This document shows positions 8,593 through 17,981 of a stretch of 50,181 nucleotides of DNA, piece by piece. The notes beneath the pieces were generated by a model. The model was not told the DNA's origin. It saw only the letters and a list, made by a program, of their open reading frames with translations, and ran no database searches. The translations under genes and the position numbers were made by a program. How positions within the stretch are numbered: position 1 is the first letter of the stretch; each line of letters opens with the position of its first letter. The DNA comes from an uncultured Prevotellaceae bacterium. Its GTDB lineage: Bacteria > Bacteroidota > Bacteroidia > Bacteroidales > Bacteroidaceae. The stretch covers positions 1 to 50,181 of the forward strand of contig OMWI01000050.1 of the NCBI GenBank assembly GCA_900314715.1. The letters run 5' to 3'.

Positions 8593-9762
8593 ATGTTAGA
8601 TAAGAATTCAAAAATATACGTAGCGGGACATCACGGACTTGTGGGTTCCGCTATTTGGGAAAATCTCAAGGCGAGGGGATATCATAATTTGGTGGGAAGA
8701 ACCCATAAGGAACTTGACTTAACGGATCAAGTGGCGGTCAAGAAATTCTTTGATGAAGAGCAACCTGATGCTGTTGTTTTGGCGGCTGCATTTGTGGGAG
8801 GTATCATGGCAAACTCGTTGTATCGTGCCGATTTCATCATGCAAAACATGAAGATTCAATGCAACGTGATAAGCGAAGCATACGCGCATGGGGTAAAGAA
8901 GTTGCTCTTCTTGGGTAGTACGTGTATCTATCCGAAGAATGCGCCTCAACCCATGAAGGAAGATGCCTTGCTTACTTCACCGCTTGAATACACCAATGAG
9001 GAATATGCCATTGCCAAGATTGCGGGATTGAAGATGTGCGAGAGTTATAATCTTCAATACGGCACCAATTATATTGCCGTCATGCCTACCAATCTCTACG
9101 GACCAAACGATAATTTCCATTTGGAGAATTCCCATGTAATGCCCGCGATGATTCGTAAGATTTATTTGGCAAAACTCATTCATGAAGGAGATTGGAATGC
9201 CATTCGCAAGGATATAGACAAACGTCCCGTTGAGGGTGTTACGAGTGAGAGAAGCAATGAAGACATCCTCAACGTACTTGCCAAGTATGGTATTCATGAT
9301 AATAAGGTGGAGTTGTGGGGAACAGGAACACCCTTGCGCGAGTTCCTTTGGAGTGAAGACATGGCTGATGCATGTGTTTATCTGCTTCTTCATGTTAACT
9401 TCAGCGACATTATCGGAATAGAAAAATACTCCAGCGTGTTCTATGGAACAAGTGCTTCTGGTGTTGTTGACCGCAACCATAGTGAGGGTCGTGGTGGTGC
9501 TATTCCTTCTTTGGGAGAGATTCGCAATTGCCATATCAATATCGGTACGGGAAAGGAATTAATTATACGCGAACTCTCTGAGTTGATAGTACGTGTTGTG
9601 GGCTTTGAAGGTACGGTTGAGTTTGATGCTACCAAACCTGATGGTACACCTCGTAAACTCATAGATGTCAGCAAACTTCATTCCTTGGGATGGACACACC
9701 AAGTGGAAATCGATGAAGGTGTGAGGAGACTATACGATTGGTATCGTAGCACATTGGATTGA
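8593..9762 (+). CDS. fcl: GDP-L-fucose synthase
   Basis: This 389-residue NADPH-dependent epimerase/reductase turns GDP-4-keto-6-deoxymannose into GDP-L-fucose. The Rossmann motif GHHGLVGSA starts near residue 12. The signature segments LGSTCIYPKNAPQPMKE, Tyr138-x3-Lys142 (YAIAK) and MPTNLYGPNDNFH are intact. It is longer than the usual 310-320 residues because of inserts around residues 198-235 (after RKIYLAK) and about 278-310 (DIIGIEKYSSVFYG ... GRGGAIPS), neither of which touches the catalytic motifs. With manC and gmd it completes the de novo GDP-fucose route. The GH35 gene starts 22 bases downstream with no visible promoter. Confidence 0.93.
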   Translation: MLDKNSKIYVAGHHGLVGSAIWENLKARGYHNLVGRTHKELDLTDQVAVKKFFDEEQPDAVVLAAAFVGGIMANSLYRADFIMQNMKIQCNVISEAYAHGVKKLLFLGSTCIYPKNAPQPMKEDALLTSPLEYTNEEYAIAKIAGLKMCESYNLQYGTNYIAVMPTNLYGPNDNFHLENSHVMPAMIRKIYLAKLIHEGDWNAIRKDIDKRPVEGVTSERSNEDILNVLAKYGIHDNKVELWGTGTPLREFLWSEDMADACVYLLLHVNFSDIIGIEKYSSVFYGTSASGVVDRNHSEGRGGAIPSLGEIRNCHINIGTGKELIIRELSELIVRVVGFEGTVEFDATKPDGTPRKLIDVSKLHSLGWTHQVEIDEGVRRLYDWYRSTLD

Positions 9763-9784
9763 TAACTCTTTACAAACTACTAAC

Positions 9785-11794
9785 ATGAGAAAACTGATCA
9801 TTATATCATTGCTCGCCATCTGCCAATTATGTGTTTATGCACAAGAAAGGCAAGTGTCATGGGATAGGTATAGCCTAATGATTGACGGAAAACGTGTTGT
9901 TCCTGTCATGGGAGAAATCCACTATTCGCGTTTGCCAGAAACCGAATGGAAAACCGAAATACAAAAGATGAAAGAGGGTGGTGTGACCATTATCGCCACG
10001 TACATCTTCTGGAATCATGTTGAAGAAACGGAGGGTATCTTCAATTGGAGTGGACAACGAAATCTTCGTCATTTCATAGAACTCTGTCAAGAACAAGACA
10101 TACCTGTCGTGCTTCGGTTAGGTCCGTTCTGTCATGGAGAGGTTCGTAATGGTGGTATTCCTGATTGGCTCTTCAACAAAGAATGTAAGATGAGAACCGA
10201 AGACAAGACATTCCTTTTCTATGTAGAGCGTCTATACCGACAAATCTTCACGCAAGTACAAGGTTTGCAATGGAAAGATGGTGGTCCCGTAATTGCTTGT
10301 CAATTCGACAATGAGTATCGTGGTCATGGTTCTTATCTCATGTCTTTGAAGAAGATTGCGCAAAACATTGGTTACGAACTTCCTTTTTACACACGTACTG
10401 GTTGGCCAGAATTGAGAACACCCGTACCTTTCGGTGAAATGTTGCCTTTGTATGGTGATTATGCCGATGGCTTTTGGGATAAGGAAATCAAAGAAGGCGC
10501 AGGTAACTATTGGAAGGCTTTCCATTTCAAGGCATTCCGTAGTTCTACTGCCATCGGTACGGATTTGTTGGGCAAGCAAGAGGAAAAGATTGGCAAAGGA
10601 GATGAAGACTATCCCTATTTCACGTGTGAATTAGGTGGTGGAATGGTAACCAGTTATCATCGTCGTGTCTATATGTATCCTCTTGATGCCTTGTCGATGG
10701 CTGTTGTGAAGTTGGGAAGTGGAAGCAACTTACTGGGATATTATATGTATCATGGTGGTACGAATCCCGAAGGAATAACGACATTGAATGAAACTCAGCG
10801 CACATTAGGTACGGCAAATAATGACATGCCCGTCAAGAGCTATGAGTTCCAAGCTCCGTTGGGTGAATTTGGACAAATCAATCCTACCTATTATACGTTG
10901 CGTCCCTTGCATTTGTTCATGCAAGACTTCGGTGAATGGCTTGCCCCGATGGAGGCATTTTTCCCTTGTGCGGATAAAGAAGCGGTGAAGCATGATGACT
11001 CGTATTTGCGCTGGAGTTATCGTACTGATGGCAAAAGTGGTTTTGTTTTCGTCAACAACTATGAGCGTTTCGCCAACTTAACGCCAAAGAAAAACGTTCA
11101 ATTTGATGTTTGTGGCATTCAGTTTCCAAGCAAACCCATCACCATTCCAGCATCTTGTGTCGCCATCTTCCCCGTCAATGTGGAAGGAATCACATACGCC
11201 ACGGCTCAATTGATAGCTAAACGAGATGGGAAAATCTATCTGATGCAAGTGAAAGGTGTTCCTACGGAAATGAAAATAGGTAGGAAAATCTTCAAGAATC
11301 TCAAACCCAAGGGATTGTTGAAGCCCGTTTACGAGAATATCTACTTGCTTTCTGAGGAAGAAGCACAACATTTGTTCTTGGAAAAGCAACAAGAACCTAC
11401 TTTGGAAGATGTTAAATTCAACAAGATAGCTGATACTGGAACTCAACGACAAATCGTGAAAGGACCCGCGAAAGTGGCAGAAGCGCCTTCAGATGATGAT
11501 TTCCGACAAGCTGCCGTTTATCAAATTGATGTTCCAACGAATGGAAAAGGTTTGATGGAAATACATTACCAAGGCGATTGTGCTCGTCTTTATGCCAACG
11601 GAAAACTCATTGCCGACAATTTCTACAATGGCAGGTGTTTCTATTATGGTCTTTGGCGATTGCCAGAAGGTGTTCAGAAACTCGAACTTCGCATCCTTCC
11701 CATGCAGAATAATGTGCCTATCTATTTCCCCAAGGAAGCCGATACGACAATAGGGGAGAGAGTTGTCGCAATGAAACATATCATTTACCCTTGA
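9785..11794 (+). CDS. Secreted GH35 beta-galactosidase
   Basis: This 669-residue protein has a signal peptide (MRKLIIISLLAICQLCVYA-Q). The GH35 TIM barrel starts at once: GEIHYSRLPETEW, then IATYIFWNHVEE and VVLRLGPFCHGE. The acid/base is Glu177 in CQFDNEY (Asp-Asn-Glu replaces the more common Glu-Asn-Glu). The nucleophile is Glu282 in TCELGGGM. C-terminal beta-rich domains follow from about residue 400. GH35 enzymes remove terminal beta-linked galactose. The gene runs straight on from fcl and its last codons form a degenerate copy of the 22-bp repeat that fills the gap before the GH2 gene. Confidence 0.9.
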   Translation: MRKLIIISLLAICQLCVYAQERQVSWDRYSLMIDGKRVVPVMGEIHYSRLPETEWKTEIQKMKEGGVTIIATYIFWNHVEETEGIFNWSGQRNLRHFIELCQEQDIPVVLRLGPFCHGEVRNGGIPDWLFNKECKMRTEDKTFLFYVERLYRQIFTQVQGLQWKDGGPVIACQFDNEYRGHGSYLMSLKKIAQNIGYELPFYTRTGWPELRTPVPFGEMLPLYGDYADGFWDKEIKEGAGNYWKAFHFKAFRSSTAIGTDLLGKQEEKIGKGDEDYPYFTCELGGGMVTSYHRRVYMYPLDALSMAVVKLGSGSNLLGYYMYHGGTNPEGITTLNETQRTLGTANNDMPVKSYEFQAPLGEFGQINPTYYTLRPLHLFMQDFGEWLAPMEAFFPCADKEAVKHDDSYLRWSYRTDGKSGFVFVNNYERFANLTPKKNVQFDVCGIQFPSKPITIPASCVAIFPVNVEGITYATAQLIAKRDGKIYLMQVKGVPTEMKIGRKIFKNLKPKGLLKPVYENIYLLSEEEAQHLFLEKQQEPTLEDVKFNKIADTGTQRQIVKGPAKVAEAPSDDDFRQAAVYQIDVPTNGKGLMEIHYQGDCARLYANGKLIADNFYNGRCFYYGLWRLPEGVQKLELRILPMQNNVPIYFPKEADTTIGERVVAMKHIIYP

Positions 11795-11896
11795 TAAACC
11801 TATCGTTTACCCTTGCCAAACCTATCGTTTACCCTTGCCAAACCTATCGTTTACCCTTGCCAAACCTATCGTTTACCCTTGCCAAACCTATCGTTT
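11774..11896 (+). repeat. 22-bp minisatellite between two glycosidase genes
   Basis: Four perfect copies of a 22-bp unit (aaacctatcgtttacccttgcc without its last two bases) run from 11796 to 11883. A partial fifth copy lies at 11884-11896. A diverged copy at 11774-11795 forms the last codons and stop of the GH35 gene, and a faint further copy appears near 11906. Since 22 is not a multiple of 3, the array is read in all three frames and only accidentally leaves a frame open into the next gene. Confidence 0.9.
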
Positions 11897-11932
11897 ATGA
11901 ACGCTAAACACTATGTTTACCTAATACAAAGA

Positions 11933-14900
11933 ATGATGTTTCAATACAAACACCTATTAAGTGCTGCTTGCTTGTTTGTTTCTTTGCAAATGCAAGCACA
12001 ATCTACCATTGATTTACGAGGTCAATGGGAGTTTCAACAAGGTGAATCTTCGCCTACTGCCACATATAGTGACCATATCCAATTGCCTGGTTCGATGTTG
12101 ACAAACGGAAAGGGCAACATCGTATCTGTCAATACTCAATGGACAGGTTCGCTCTATGACTCGTCTTTCTATTTCAATCCTTATATGGAACGCTATCGGA
12201 TAGAAGGTCAAATGAAGTTTCCTTTCTTCCTTACTCCAGCCAAACACTATGTAGGAACGGCATGGTATCGGAAAAGAATCAATATCCCTAAAACGTGGAA
12301 AAACAATCGAGTGATTCTTTTCTTGGAACGTCCGCATATTGAGACTACCGTGTTTATCAACAATGTGGAAGTGGGACACCAGATGTCGTTGAGTGTTCCG
12401 CATGAATACGACCTCTCTCCGTATGTGAACATTGGGGCAGAGAATGAAATCGCCATCAAGGTTTACAACGGCATAGAGAATGTTTGTGTAGGACAGGATT
12501 CGCATAGCGTGACCGACCAAACGCAGGGTAACTGGAACGGAATGATAGGTAAGATGGAATTGCAAGCCAAGCCTAAGTGTTTCATAGAACGAGTTAACGT
12601 CTTTCCTGATGTTGTTCATCACAAGGCACTCGTGCGTTTACATGTCAACGATTATGCTCCTATGCCTGGTCAACGCAAGATAAAAGGCAAGTCATCAACG
12701 TTTACACATATCAAGGCAGAACTGGTGAATAGCGACAAACATCATGTTGTGACACACGAAGGAGCCATGTTCTTCGACAAAAAGAATAGTTCTGGTTTTA
12801 TTGACATAGAACTCGACATGACTGATAGTTGTCGTTTGTGGAACGAATTTAATCCTGAATACTATCTGTTGACGGTGGTTTATGCGAAAGATACGATTCA
12901 AACGACGTTCGGAATGCGCGATATTTCCATCAAAGATCGACAATTCTATCTTAACGGAAATCCGATTTGGATGCGAGGAACGGTGGAGAATTGTTGCTTT
13001 CCACAAACGGGTTATCCACCAACCGACGTAGAATCGTGGTTGACAATATTCAAGAAGTGCAAGGATTATGGACTTAACCACATGCGTTTCCATTCCTATT
13101 GTCCACCAGAAGCAGCATTCATAGCGGCAGATCAATTGGGATTCTATTTACAACCAGAAGGTCCGTCTTGGCCAAATCATGGCGTGAAATTGCGTAGAGG
13201 TATGTCTATCGACCAATATCTCATAGATGAAGGCAAGGCCATGTTGGATAAATATGGAAATCATCCATCGTTTGTGATGATGGCAGCTGGCAATGAACCC
13301 GCCGGTGATTGGGTTCCTTATTGTCGTGATTGGGTGAAAACCATGCATGAATACGACCCCACGAAAGTCTATTGTGGTGCTTCTGTCGGTGGTGGATGGG
13401 CTTGGGATTTCGGTTCAGAATATCATGTGAAAGGTGGAGCACGAGGACTTGATTGGGATAGAAAGGCTCCATCATCGTCGGATGATTATTTCAGCGGTAT
13501 TGAATATCCGCGAAACTATAAGGATTCCTTGCCGAATCACACACCCATTATTGCTCATGAACAAGGACAATGGTGTGCTTTCCCTGATTTCAAGGAAATC
13601 AAACAATATGAGAAATGTGCTTATCAACCAGGCAACTTTGAGATTTTCAAAGACCTTTTGCGCGATAATGGAATGGAATCGCAAGCAGAAAAGTTTCTAA
13701 AAGCCAGTGGTAAGTTGCAAGTCTTGGCGTACAAATACGAGATGGAACGCAATCTTCGAACGAAGGATTATGCAGGTTTCCAACTTTTGTCTTTGAATGA
13801 TTATAGCGGACAAGGCACCGCTTTGGTGGGTCCTTTGAATGTGTTTTGGCGCGAGAAAGGATATGTAAACGCCAAGGAATGGCGAGAGTTTTGTTCGCCA
13901 GTTGTTCCTTTGGCGAAGTTTCCCAAGTTTGTTTTCGAGAACACCGAATCACTCATTGTCCCCGTAGAATTGTATCAAACTTCCGATGAATTGTCTTCTG
14001 CTTCTAAAGGAAAAGCAAACGTCGAAGTAACGTATCAAATAGCGGGCTTAAACCAACGAGGAACATTGTGGAAAGGTATCGCTTCTATTGGCAAAAACAT
14101 TCCTTTGGGCGAAGTGAACGTATCACTATCGTCCATTCAGAAACCTACGAAATTGACGTTGCAAGTGAATGTTCACAAGCTCAACACTACCTTATCTTAT
14201 TCTAATCATTGGGATTTCTGGGTTTATCCTCAGTTAAATGAAGAATCACTTCTGGCCAAGAAGGAGAGCAAGAAGAATGCTCGTCCAACGAAGAAATCTC
14301 AATCAAAAGATTCTTCATTCTTCATTCTTCATTCTTCATTATATATCACCGATACACTCGACAACAAGGCAATAGAAGTATTGCAAAATGGTGGAAATGT
14401 ATTGATTACGGCTGCCGGAAAGGTGCGCTATGGTAATGATGTGAAACATACCTATTTGCCCGTGTTCTGGAATACCAGTTGGTTTAAGATGCGTCCTCCA
14501 CATACTACGGGTGCTTATATCCAAAAAGAACATCCCGTTTTCAAGGATTTCCCCACGGATGATTGGCAAGACTTGCAATGGTGGGAACTCGTTAACAAGA
14601 CGCAAGTGATGAATCTCTCCGAATTCCCCAAGGATTATCAACCTATCGTCCAACCCATTGACACATGGCACGTTAGTCGTAAATTGGGTATGTTGATAGA
14701 AGCTCGCGTGCTCAACGGGAAGTTGTTGATGACCACAATGGACATCACCAACAACTTAGACAAGCGAATCGTTGCACGCCAAATGCGTTACGCTCTTCTC
14801 AAGTACATGGCAAGTGAGGAATTCAATCCTTCGTTGACGCTTTCTCCCGAAGTGATTACACATCTTTTTGAGCGCGAAGCACCACGTGTGGATATGTTTA

Positions 14901-14944
14901 CGAATGATTCTCCCGACGAGTTGAAACCCAAACTAACCCCATGA
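11933..14944 (+). CDS. Secreted glycoside hydrolase family 2-type enzyme
   Basis: This protein has 1003 residues from the ATG at 11933, chosen because it gives a normal signal peptide (QYKHLLSAACLFVSLQMQA-Q). In-frame ATGs further upstream would translate the 22-bp repeat. Domains: an N-terminal sugar-binding jelly roll (about residues 25-200), an immunoglobulin-like sandwich, and a TIM barrel from about 340 (FYLNGNPIWMRGTVENC). The acid/base is Glu455 in AAGNEPAGDW and the probable nucleophile is Glu543 in IAHEQGQW. Substrate specificity (beta-galactoside, glucuronide or other) is not deducible. Near residues 770-810 a Lys/Ser-rich linker merges into a 7-bp repeat that encodes SSFFILHSS, which looks like a late insertion. 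Probably co-transcribed with GH35. Confidence 0.87.
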   Translation: MMFQYKHLLSAACLFVSLQMQAQSTIDLRGQWEFQQGESSPTATYSDHIQLPGSMLTNGKGNIVSVNTQWTGSLYDSSFYFNPYMERYRIEGQMKFPFFLTPAKHYVGTAWYRKRINIPKTWKNNRVILFLERPHIETTVFINNVEVGHQMSLSVPHEYDLSPYVNIGAENEIAIKVYNGIENVCVGQDSHSVTDQTQGNWNGMIGKMELQAKPKCFIERVNVFPDVVHHKALVRLHVNDYAPMPGQRKIKGKSSTFTHIKAELVNSDKHHVVTHEGAMFFDKKNSSGFIDIELDMTDSCRLWNEFNPEYYLLTVVYAKDTIQTTFGMRDISIKDRQFYLNGNPIWMRGTVENCCFPQTGYPPTDVESWLTIFKKCKDYGLNHMRFHSYCPPEAAFIAADQLGFYLQPEGPSWPNHGVKLRRGMSIDQYLIDEGKAMLDKYGNHPSFVMMAAGNEPAGDWVPYCRDWVKTMHEYDPTKVYCGASVGGGWAWDFGSEYHVKGGARGLDWDRKAPSSSDDYFSGIEYPRNYKDSLPNHTPIIAHEQGQWCAFPDFKEIKQYEKCAYQPGNFEIFKDLLRDNGMESQAEKFLKASGKLQVLAYKYEMERNLRTKDYAGFQLLSLNDYSGQGTALVGPLNVFWREKGYVNAKEWREFCSPVVPLAKFPKFVFENTESLIVPVELYQTSDELSSASKGKANVEVTYQIAGLNQRGTLWKGIASIGKNIPLGEVNVSLSSIQKPTKLTLQVNVHKLNTTLSYSNHWDFWVYPQLNEESLLAKKESKKNARPTKKSQSKDSSFFILHSSLYITDTLDNKAIEVLQNGGNVLITAAGKVRYGNDVKHTYLPVFWNTSWFKMRPPHTTGAYIQKEHPVFKDFPTDDWQDLQWWELVNKTQVMNLSEFPKDYQPIVQPIDTWHVSRKLGMLIEARVLNGKLLMTTMDITNNLDKRIVARQMRYALLKYMASEEFNPSLTLSPEVITHLFEREAPRVDMFTNDSPDELKPKLTP
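14310..14340 (+). repeat. 7-bp tandem repeat inside the GH2 gene
   Basis: ATTCTTC occurs four times in a row (14310-14337) plus ATT. It encodes the apolar peptide FFILHSS within an otherwise polar linker. Seven-base units can cause frameshifts by slippage, and the frame is intact here. Confidence 0.85.
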
Positions 14945-14962
14945 TTTGTGTTAAATATTACT

Positions 14963-14993
14963 GCATTTTTTGATAATAACATGTGAAAAATGC
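14963..14993 (+). terminator. Possible weak terminator after the GH2 gene
   Basis: GCATTTTT (14963-14970) pairs with AAAAATGC (14986-14993) across a 15-base loop just after the GH2 stop. The stem is short and AT-rich and there is no T-tract, so the call is tentative. Confidence 0.3.
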
Positions 14994-15021
14994 GCCATTG
15001 TAAAATTATAAAACTTTAAAA

Positions 15022-15053
15022 TTTGCCAAATAAATTATTTTTTTTATTTTTGC
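15022..15053 (+). promoter_or_regulatory. Promoter of the large secreted protein gene
   Basis: TTTG at 15022-15025, a 19-base spacer and TATTTTTGC at 15045-15053 form a full Bacteroidota promoter. It lies about 50 bases upstream of the ATG at 15105. Confidence 0.7.
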
Positions 15054-15104
15054 AGAACATTATGATACAATCCTTTAAATAATTATTAACTAAAACAACA
15101 TTTT

Positions 15105-17918
15105 ATGAAAAAGCGATTACTCTTATCATTCGTAGCTTTCATGGGTGTATGTGCGTCGTTTGCCGTAAACATCGGTGAATACGTTTACACTACGGACGCT
15201 AAGTTTAAGGTTATTGGCGACAATATTATTCAAAATGGTAATTTCGCCGCTAACTATGATGTATGGACCGATGCAGCAGGACTTCCATTAAGCCCAGATT
15301 TCTGGTCAATCGAGGAAGGCCAAGGTCCAGAAGGTCAAAACATCTTGATGAGTTTGACCAATGCTGACGATCAGTCTGGTTGTTACATCTTCCAGTCTAT
15401 TCCATTTGAACCCAGCAAGACTTATATCATTACCTTGAAGGTAAAAGGTATTGAGGGTACAACATCATCCGTTACTTACGGTGGTGCCAACTACATTGAC
15501 GTTTATGCCAATGCAGACGGTACGATGGTTAAAGATGGAGAGCGTTTCCAACAAGTAGCTACTACACAAGCCATCAGACCAGAGTGGACAGAGTACAACT
15601 TCTCTTTCACCGATACCATTACTGGTGGTTCTAATGGTTTCATCAACGTAGTTATCGGTCGTATGTCTCCAGAAACTCAAATTACAGACATTGAGGTTCG
15701 CGAGGTTGCCAGCGTTTATGATACTCGTATCGCAGAGCGCAAGGTAGACTGGGCAAAGAAGATGCTCGCTATCGAGGAGTTCACCGAAAAGGGTGAAGAC
15801 TTACCTGGCATCACGGAAGTCTTGGAACAATGCTTGCAAACAGGTGATGGTTCTCCATTGTCTCTCGACCTCGACGATCCAGGTGCTATGGAATCATTCT
15901 TCTATGAGTATGATGGATTGGTAAACATGTATTTGGATAACAACTCTTACGACCTTATCGAAGGTGGTAACATCACCAATGGTAAGTTCACCGCTATGCC
16001 TGACCTCCGCAATGGTTCTACTGGCAATGGTGACTGGCACTGGGGTGGTAGTGGACGTTGGTTCCACCGTACAGGAAGTGGTTATGACAACACCAAACTC
16101 TACGATTATATCCAGGCTTCTTACGACCTTGCCGCAGGTTATGCTTATATCGAGAAGGCATTGCCAGCAGGTAAGTATTTGTTCAAGATTGATGTTCGTG
16201 GTTATTTGATGGCAGGTACAAGTTCTGCTCTTCGCTATACTCCTAACTACGATTCACAAATCGAAGGTTGCAAGCTCTTCTTCGGTGAAGACTCCGTAGA
16301 AATCGGTACGCTCGACACTCGTAACTATCAGCCATATTATATCCTTCGTGAATTGAAGGAAGGCGAGACATTGAAGGTTGGTTTCTATCACCCACAACTT
16401 ACTAACGGAACTAAGCTTGGTGGACAAATCGACCTCGCTAATCCTATGTTGCGTAAGGTAGGTGCTGATGCCAAGGATGCTATTGATGCTTACATCCTCA
16501 ACAATACCATCATGGCTAACGCCAATGCTGCTCGCGTGATGATTGACTCTGCTATCGTTATCAAGCCAAAAGCTGAGTTCCCATGGGGTAAGGAAGAATT
16601 GCAAGCTGCTATTGACAAGAATGAGGCTGACTATGCTGCAATGGTAGCAGCACCTCAGTCACAGGAAGTAGCTGACTCTCTGACAGAGATCATGCGTAAC
16701 ATGCGTGGTGACATCCAGAACTACTATGCATACAACAAGCCTTATACCGACCTCGTTGCTGCTTTGCCAGATGCACAAGCTTCTTACGACAATCCTGCCA
16801 ATGCAAGTGCTGACCCAACAGCAAAGGCTACATTCAAGGCTGCTCTTGACCGTGCTAACGCTTTGATTAATGGTGTTACGGCTACTCGTACAGACGAGGA
16901 CGTTACTAACTTCGAAGAGGCTCTTGCCAATATCATTTCTACAAGAAAGGACTTCGAGTTCTCAACAGCTTCTTATACCAATCCTGCTGGTATCGCTATT
17001 GTAAACGCTAATTTCGAGAATCATAGCGGTGGTAATACAAGTACATTTACGGCACCTGGTTGGGATGTTGTTAATGCTTCTGGTAATGGTAAGTTCCAGT
17101 ATGGTGCATCTACTGAATTCGAAGGTGGTTCACGCGTTTCTTCTTGGCGTGGTTATTCGGGTAATGCCATGAATAAGATTTCTCAAAAGGTTGTTTTGAC
17201 AACTCCTGGTGCATACGAATTCGTTGCTCAATGCTGGGCTTACAATGAGAATGGTAGCCGTGATACTGGTTATGGCAATCCTACTGGTATTAAGTATTTT
17301 GCAAAGGCTGTTGAGTCTCCAGATTCTATTGGTTCAGTAGATATTCATACCTATCTTTCATTAGTTGACACCTTAGGTTATGGTGCAAACACTCCTGAAT
17401 GGTTTGTTATCACCTTGAATAAGACCGATAATGTTCCTACAGAATATGAGTTTGGTTTGGATGCTTTGAGTCATGACGGTTTCTGTAATACGTATGGTTA
17501 TGGTAGCCAACAAATCAACTACTATGGCAACTATAATAATTATGTAGGTTCAGTGAAGTCTGAATTACAAACTGCTATTAATAATGCACAAAGCAAACTC
17601 GCCTTGTTAGATTCTGAGGCAATTGAGACCAACAACGAACCAAAGATTGTTCGCAATGCCGTTGCTTCTTCTATCGATGCGCTTGATACCAATGATCCTG
17701 CTATCCAAACGAAGTGGTTGAAGATGCTGAACCGTGCTACCGCAAACTTCGATGCATTCGTAACAGGCGTGAAGGGTGTATTTGCAGAAGACCTTGTTCC
17801 TGCCCAAAAGACCATGAGTGGTGTATATAGCATCTCTGGTGCAAAGGTAGGCAACAACTTGCAGAACTTGCCAAAGGGTATTTATATCTACAATGGCAAG
17901 AAGTATATCGTGAAATAA
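15105..17918 (+). CDS. Large secreted surface protein with carbohydrate-binding-like and helical-bundle regions
   Basis: This 937-residue protein has a signal peptide (MKKRLLLSFVAFMGVCASFA). It contains several beta-rich segments beginning in the style NGNF/NANFENH...GWDV (about residues 40-200, 290-440 and 630-790), which resemble carbohydrate-binding jelly rolls. Between them are Ala-rich helical regions (about 445-625) resembling FIVAR-type three-helix modules. The C-terminus (GVYSISGAKVGNNLQ...LPKGIYIYNGKKYIVK) is the short sorting-type tail often seen on Prevotella secreted proteins. No catalytic motif was recognised. Likely a cell-surface glycan-binding or adhesion protein. It has its own strong promoter and a perfect terminator, so it is probably a single-gene transcript. 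Confidence 0.75.
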   Translation: MKKRLLLSFVAFMGVCASFAVNIGEYVYTTDAKFKVIGDNIIQNGNFAANYDVWTDAAGLPLSPDFWSIEEGQGPEGQNILMSLTNADDQSGCYIFQSIPFEPSKTYIITLKVKGIEGTTSSVTYGGANYIDVYANADGTMVKDGERFQQVATTQAIRPEWTEYNFSFTDTITGGSNGFINVVIGRMSPETQITDIEVREVASVYDTRIAERKVDWAKKMLAIEEFTEKGEDLPGITEVLEQCLQTGDGSPLSLDLDDPGAMESFFYEYDGLVNMYLDNNSYDLIEGGNITNGKFTAMPDLRNGSTGNGDWHWGGSGRWFHRTGSGYDNTKLYDYIQASYDLAAGYAYIEKALPAGKYLFKIDVRGYLMAGTSSALRYTPNYDSQIEGCKLFFGEDSVEIGTLDTRNYQPYYILRELKEGETLKVGFYHPQLTNGTKLGGQIDLANPMLRKVGADAKDAIDAYILNNTIMANANAARVMIDSAIVIKPKAEFPWGKEELQAAIDKNEADYAAMVAAPQSQEVADSLTEIMRNMRGDIQNYYAYNKPYTDLVAALPDAQASYDNPANASADPTAKATFKAALDRANALINGVTATRTDEDVTNFEEALANIISTRKDFEFSTASYTNPAGIAIVNANFENHSGGNTSTFTAPGWDVVNASGNGKFQYGASTEFEGGSRVSSWRGYSGNAMNKISQKVVLTTPGAYEFVAQCWAYNENGSRDTGYGNPTGIKYFAKAVESPDSIGSVDIHTYLSLVDTLGYGANTPEWFVITLNKTDNVPTEYEFGLDALSHDGFCNTYGYGSQQINYYGNYNNYVGSVKSELQTAINNAQSKLALLDSEAIETNNEPKIVRNAVASSIDALDTNDPAIQTKWLKMLNRATANFDAFVTGVKGVFAEDLVPAQKTMSGVYSISGAKVGNNLQNLPKGIYIYNGKKYIVK

Positions 17919-17936
17919 TCGTTCAACTTTTATATG

Positions 17937-17969
17937 AAGAGGTTGGTTCTTTTGAGCCAGCCTCTTTTT
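17937..17969 (+). terminator. Strong Rho-independent-type terminator
   Basis: Thirteen-base arms (17937-17949 and 17954-17966, with G-T pairs) close a TTTT loop and run into a T-tract. It terminates the 937-residue protein gene. The ATG at 17934 lies just before this hairpin, so the next gene more plausibly starts at the ATG at 17982, after it. Confidence 0.85.
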
Positions 17970-17981
17970 GAATTTTTGGGG

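Noticed and set aside
11796-11883. CRISPR array or regulatory iterons
   Set aside because: The 22-bp units are directly adjacent without spacers, and no replication or phage-defence gene is linked.
11813-11932. N-terminal extension of the GH2 protein
   Set aside because: It would translate the 22-bp repeat and precede an otherwise perfect signal peptide that begins at 11933.
17934-17981. Earlier start for the polytopic membrane protein
   Set aside because: The extra codons form a strong terminator hairpin belonging to the preceding gene.
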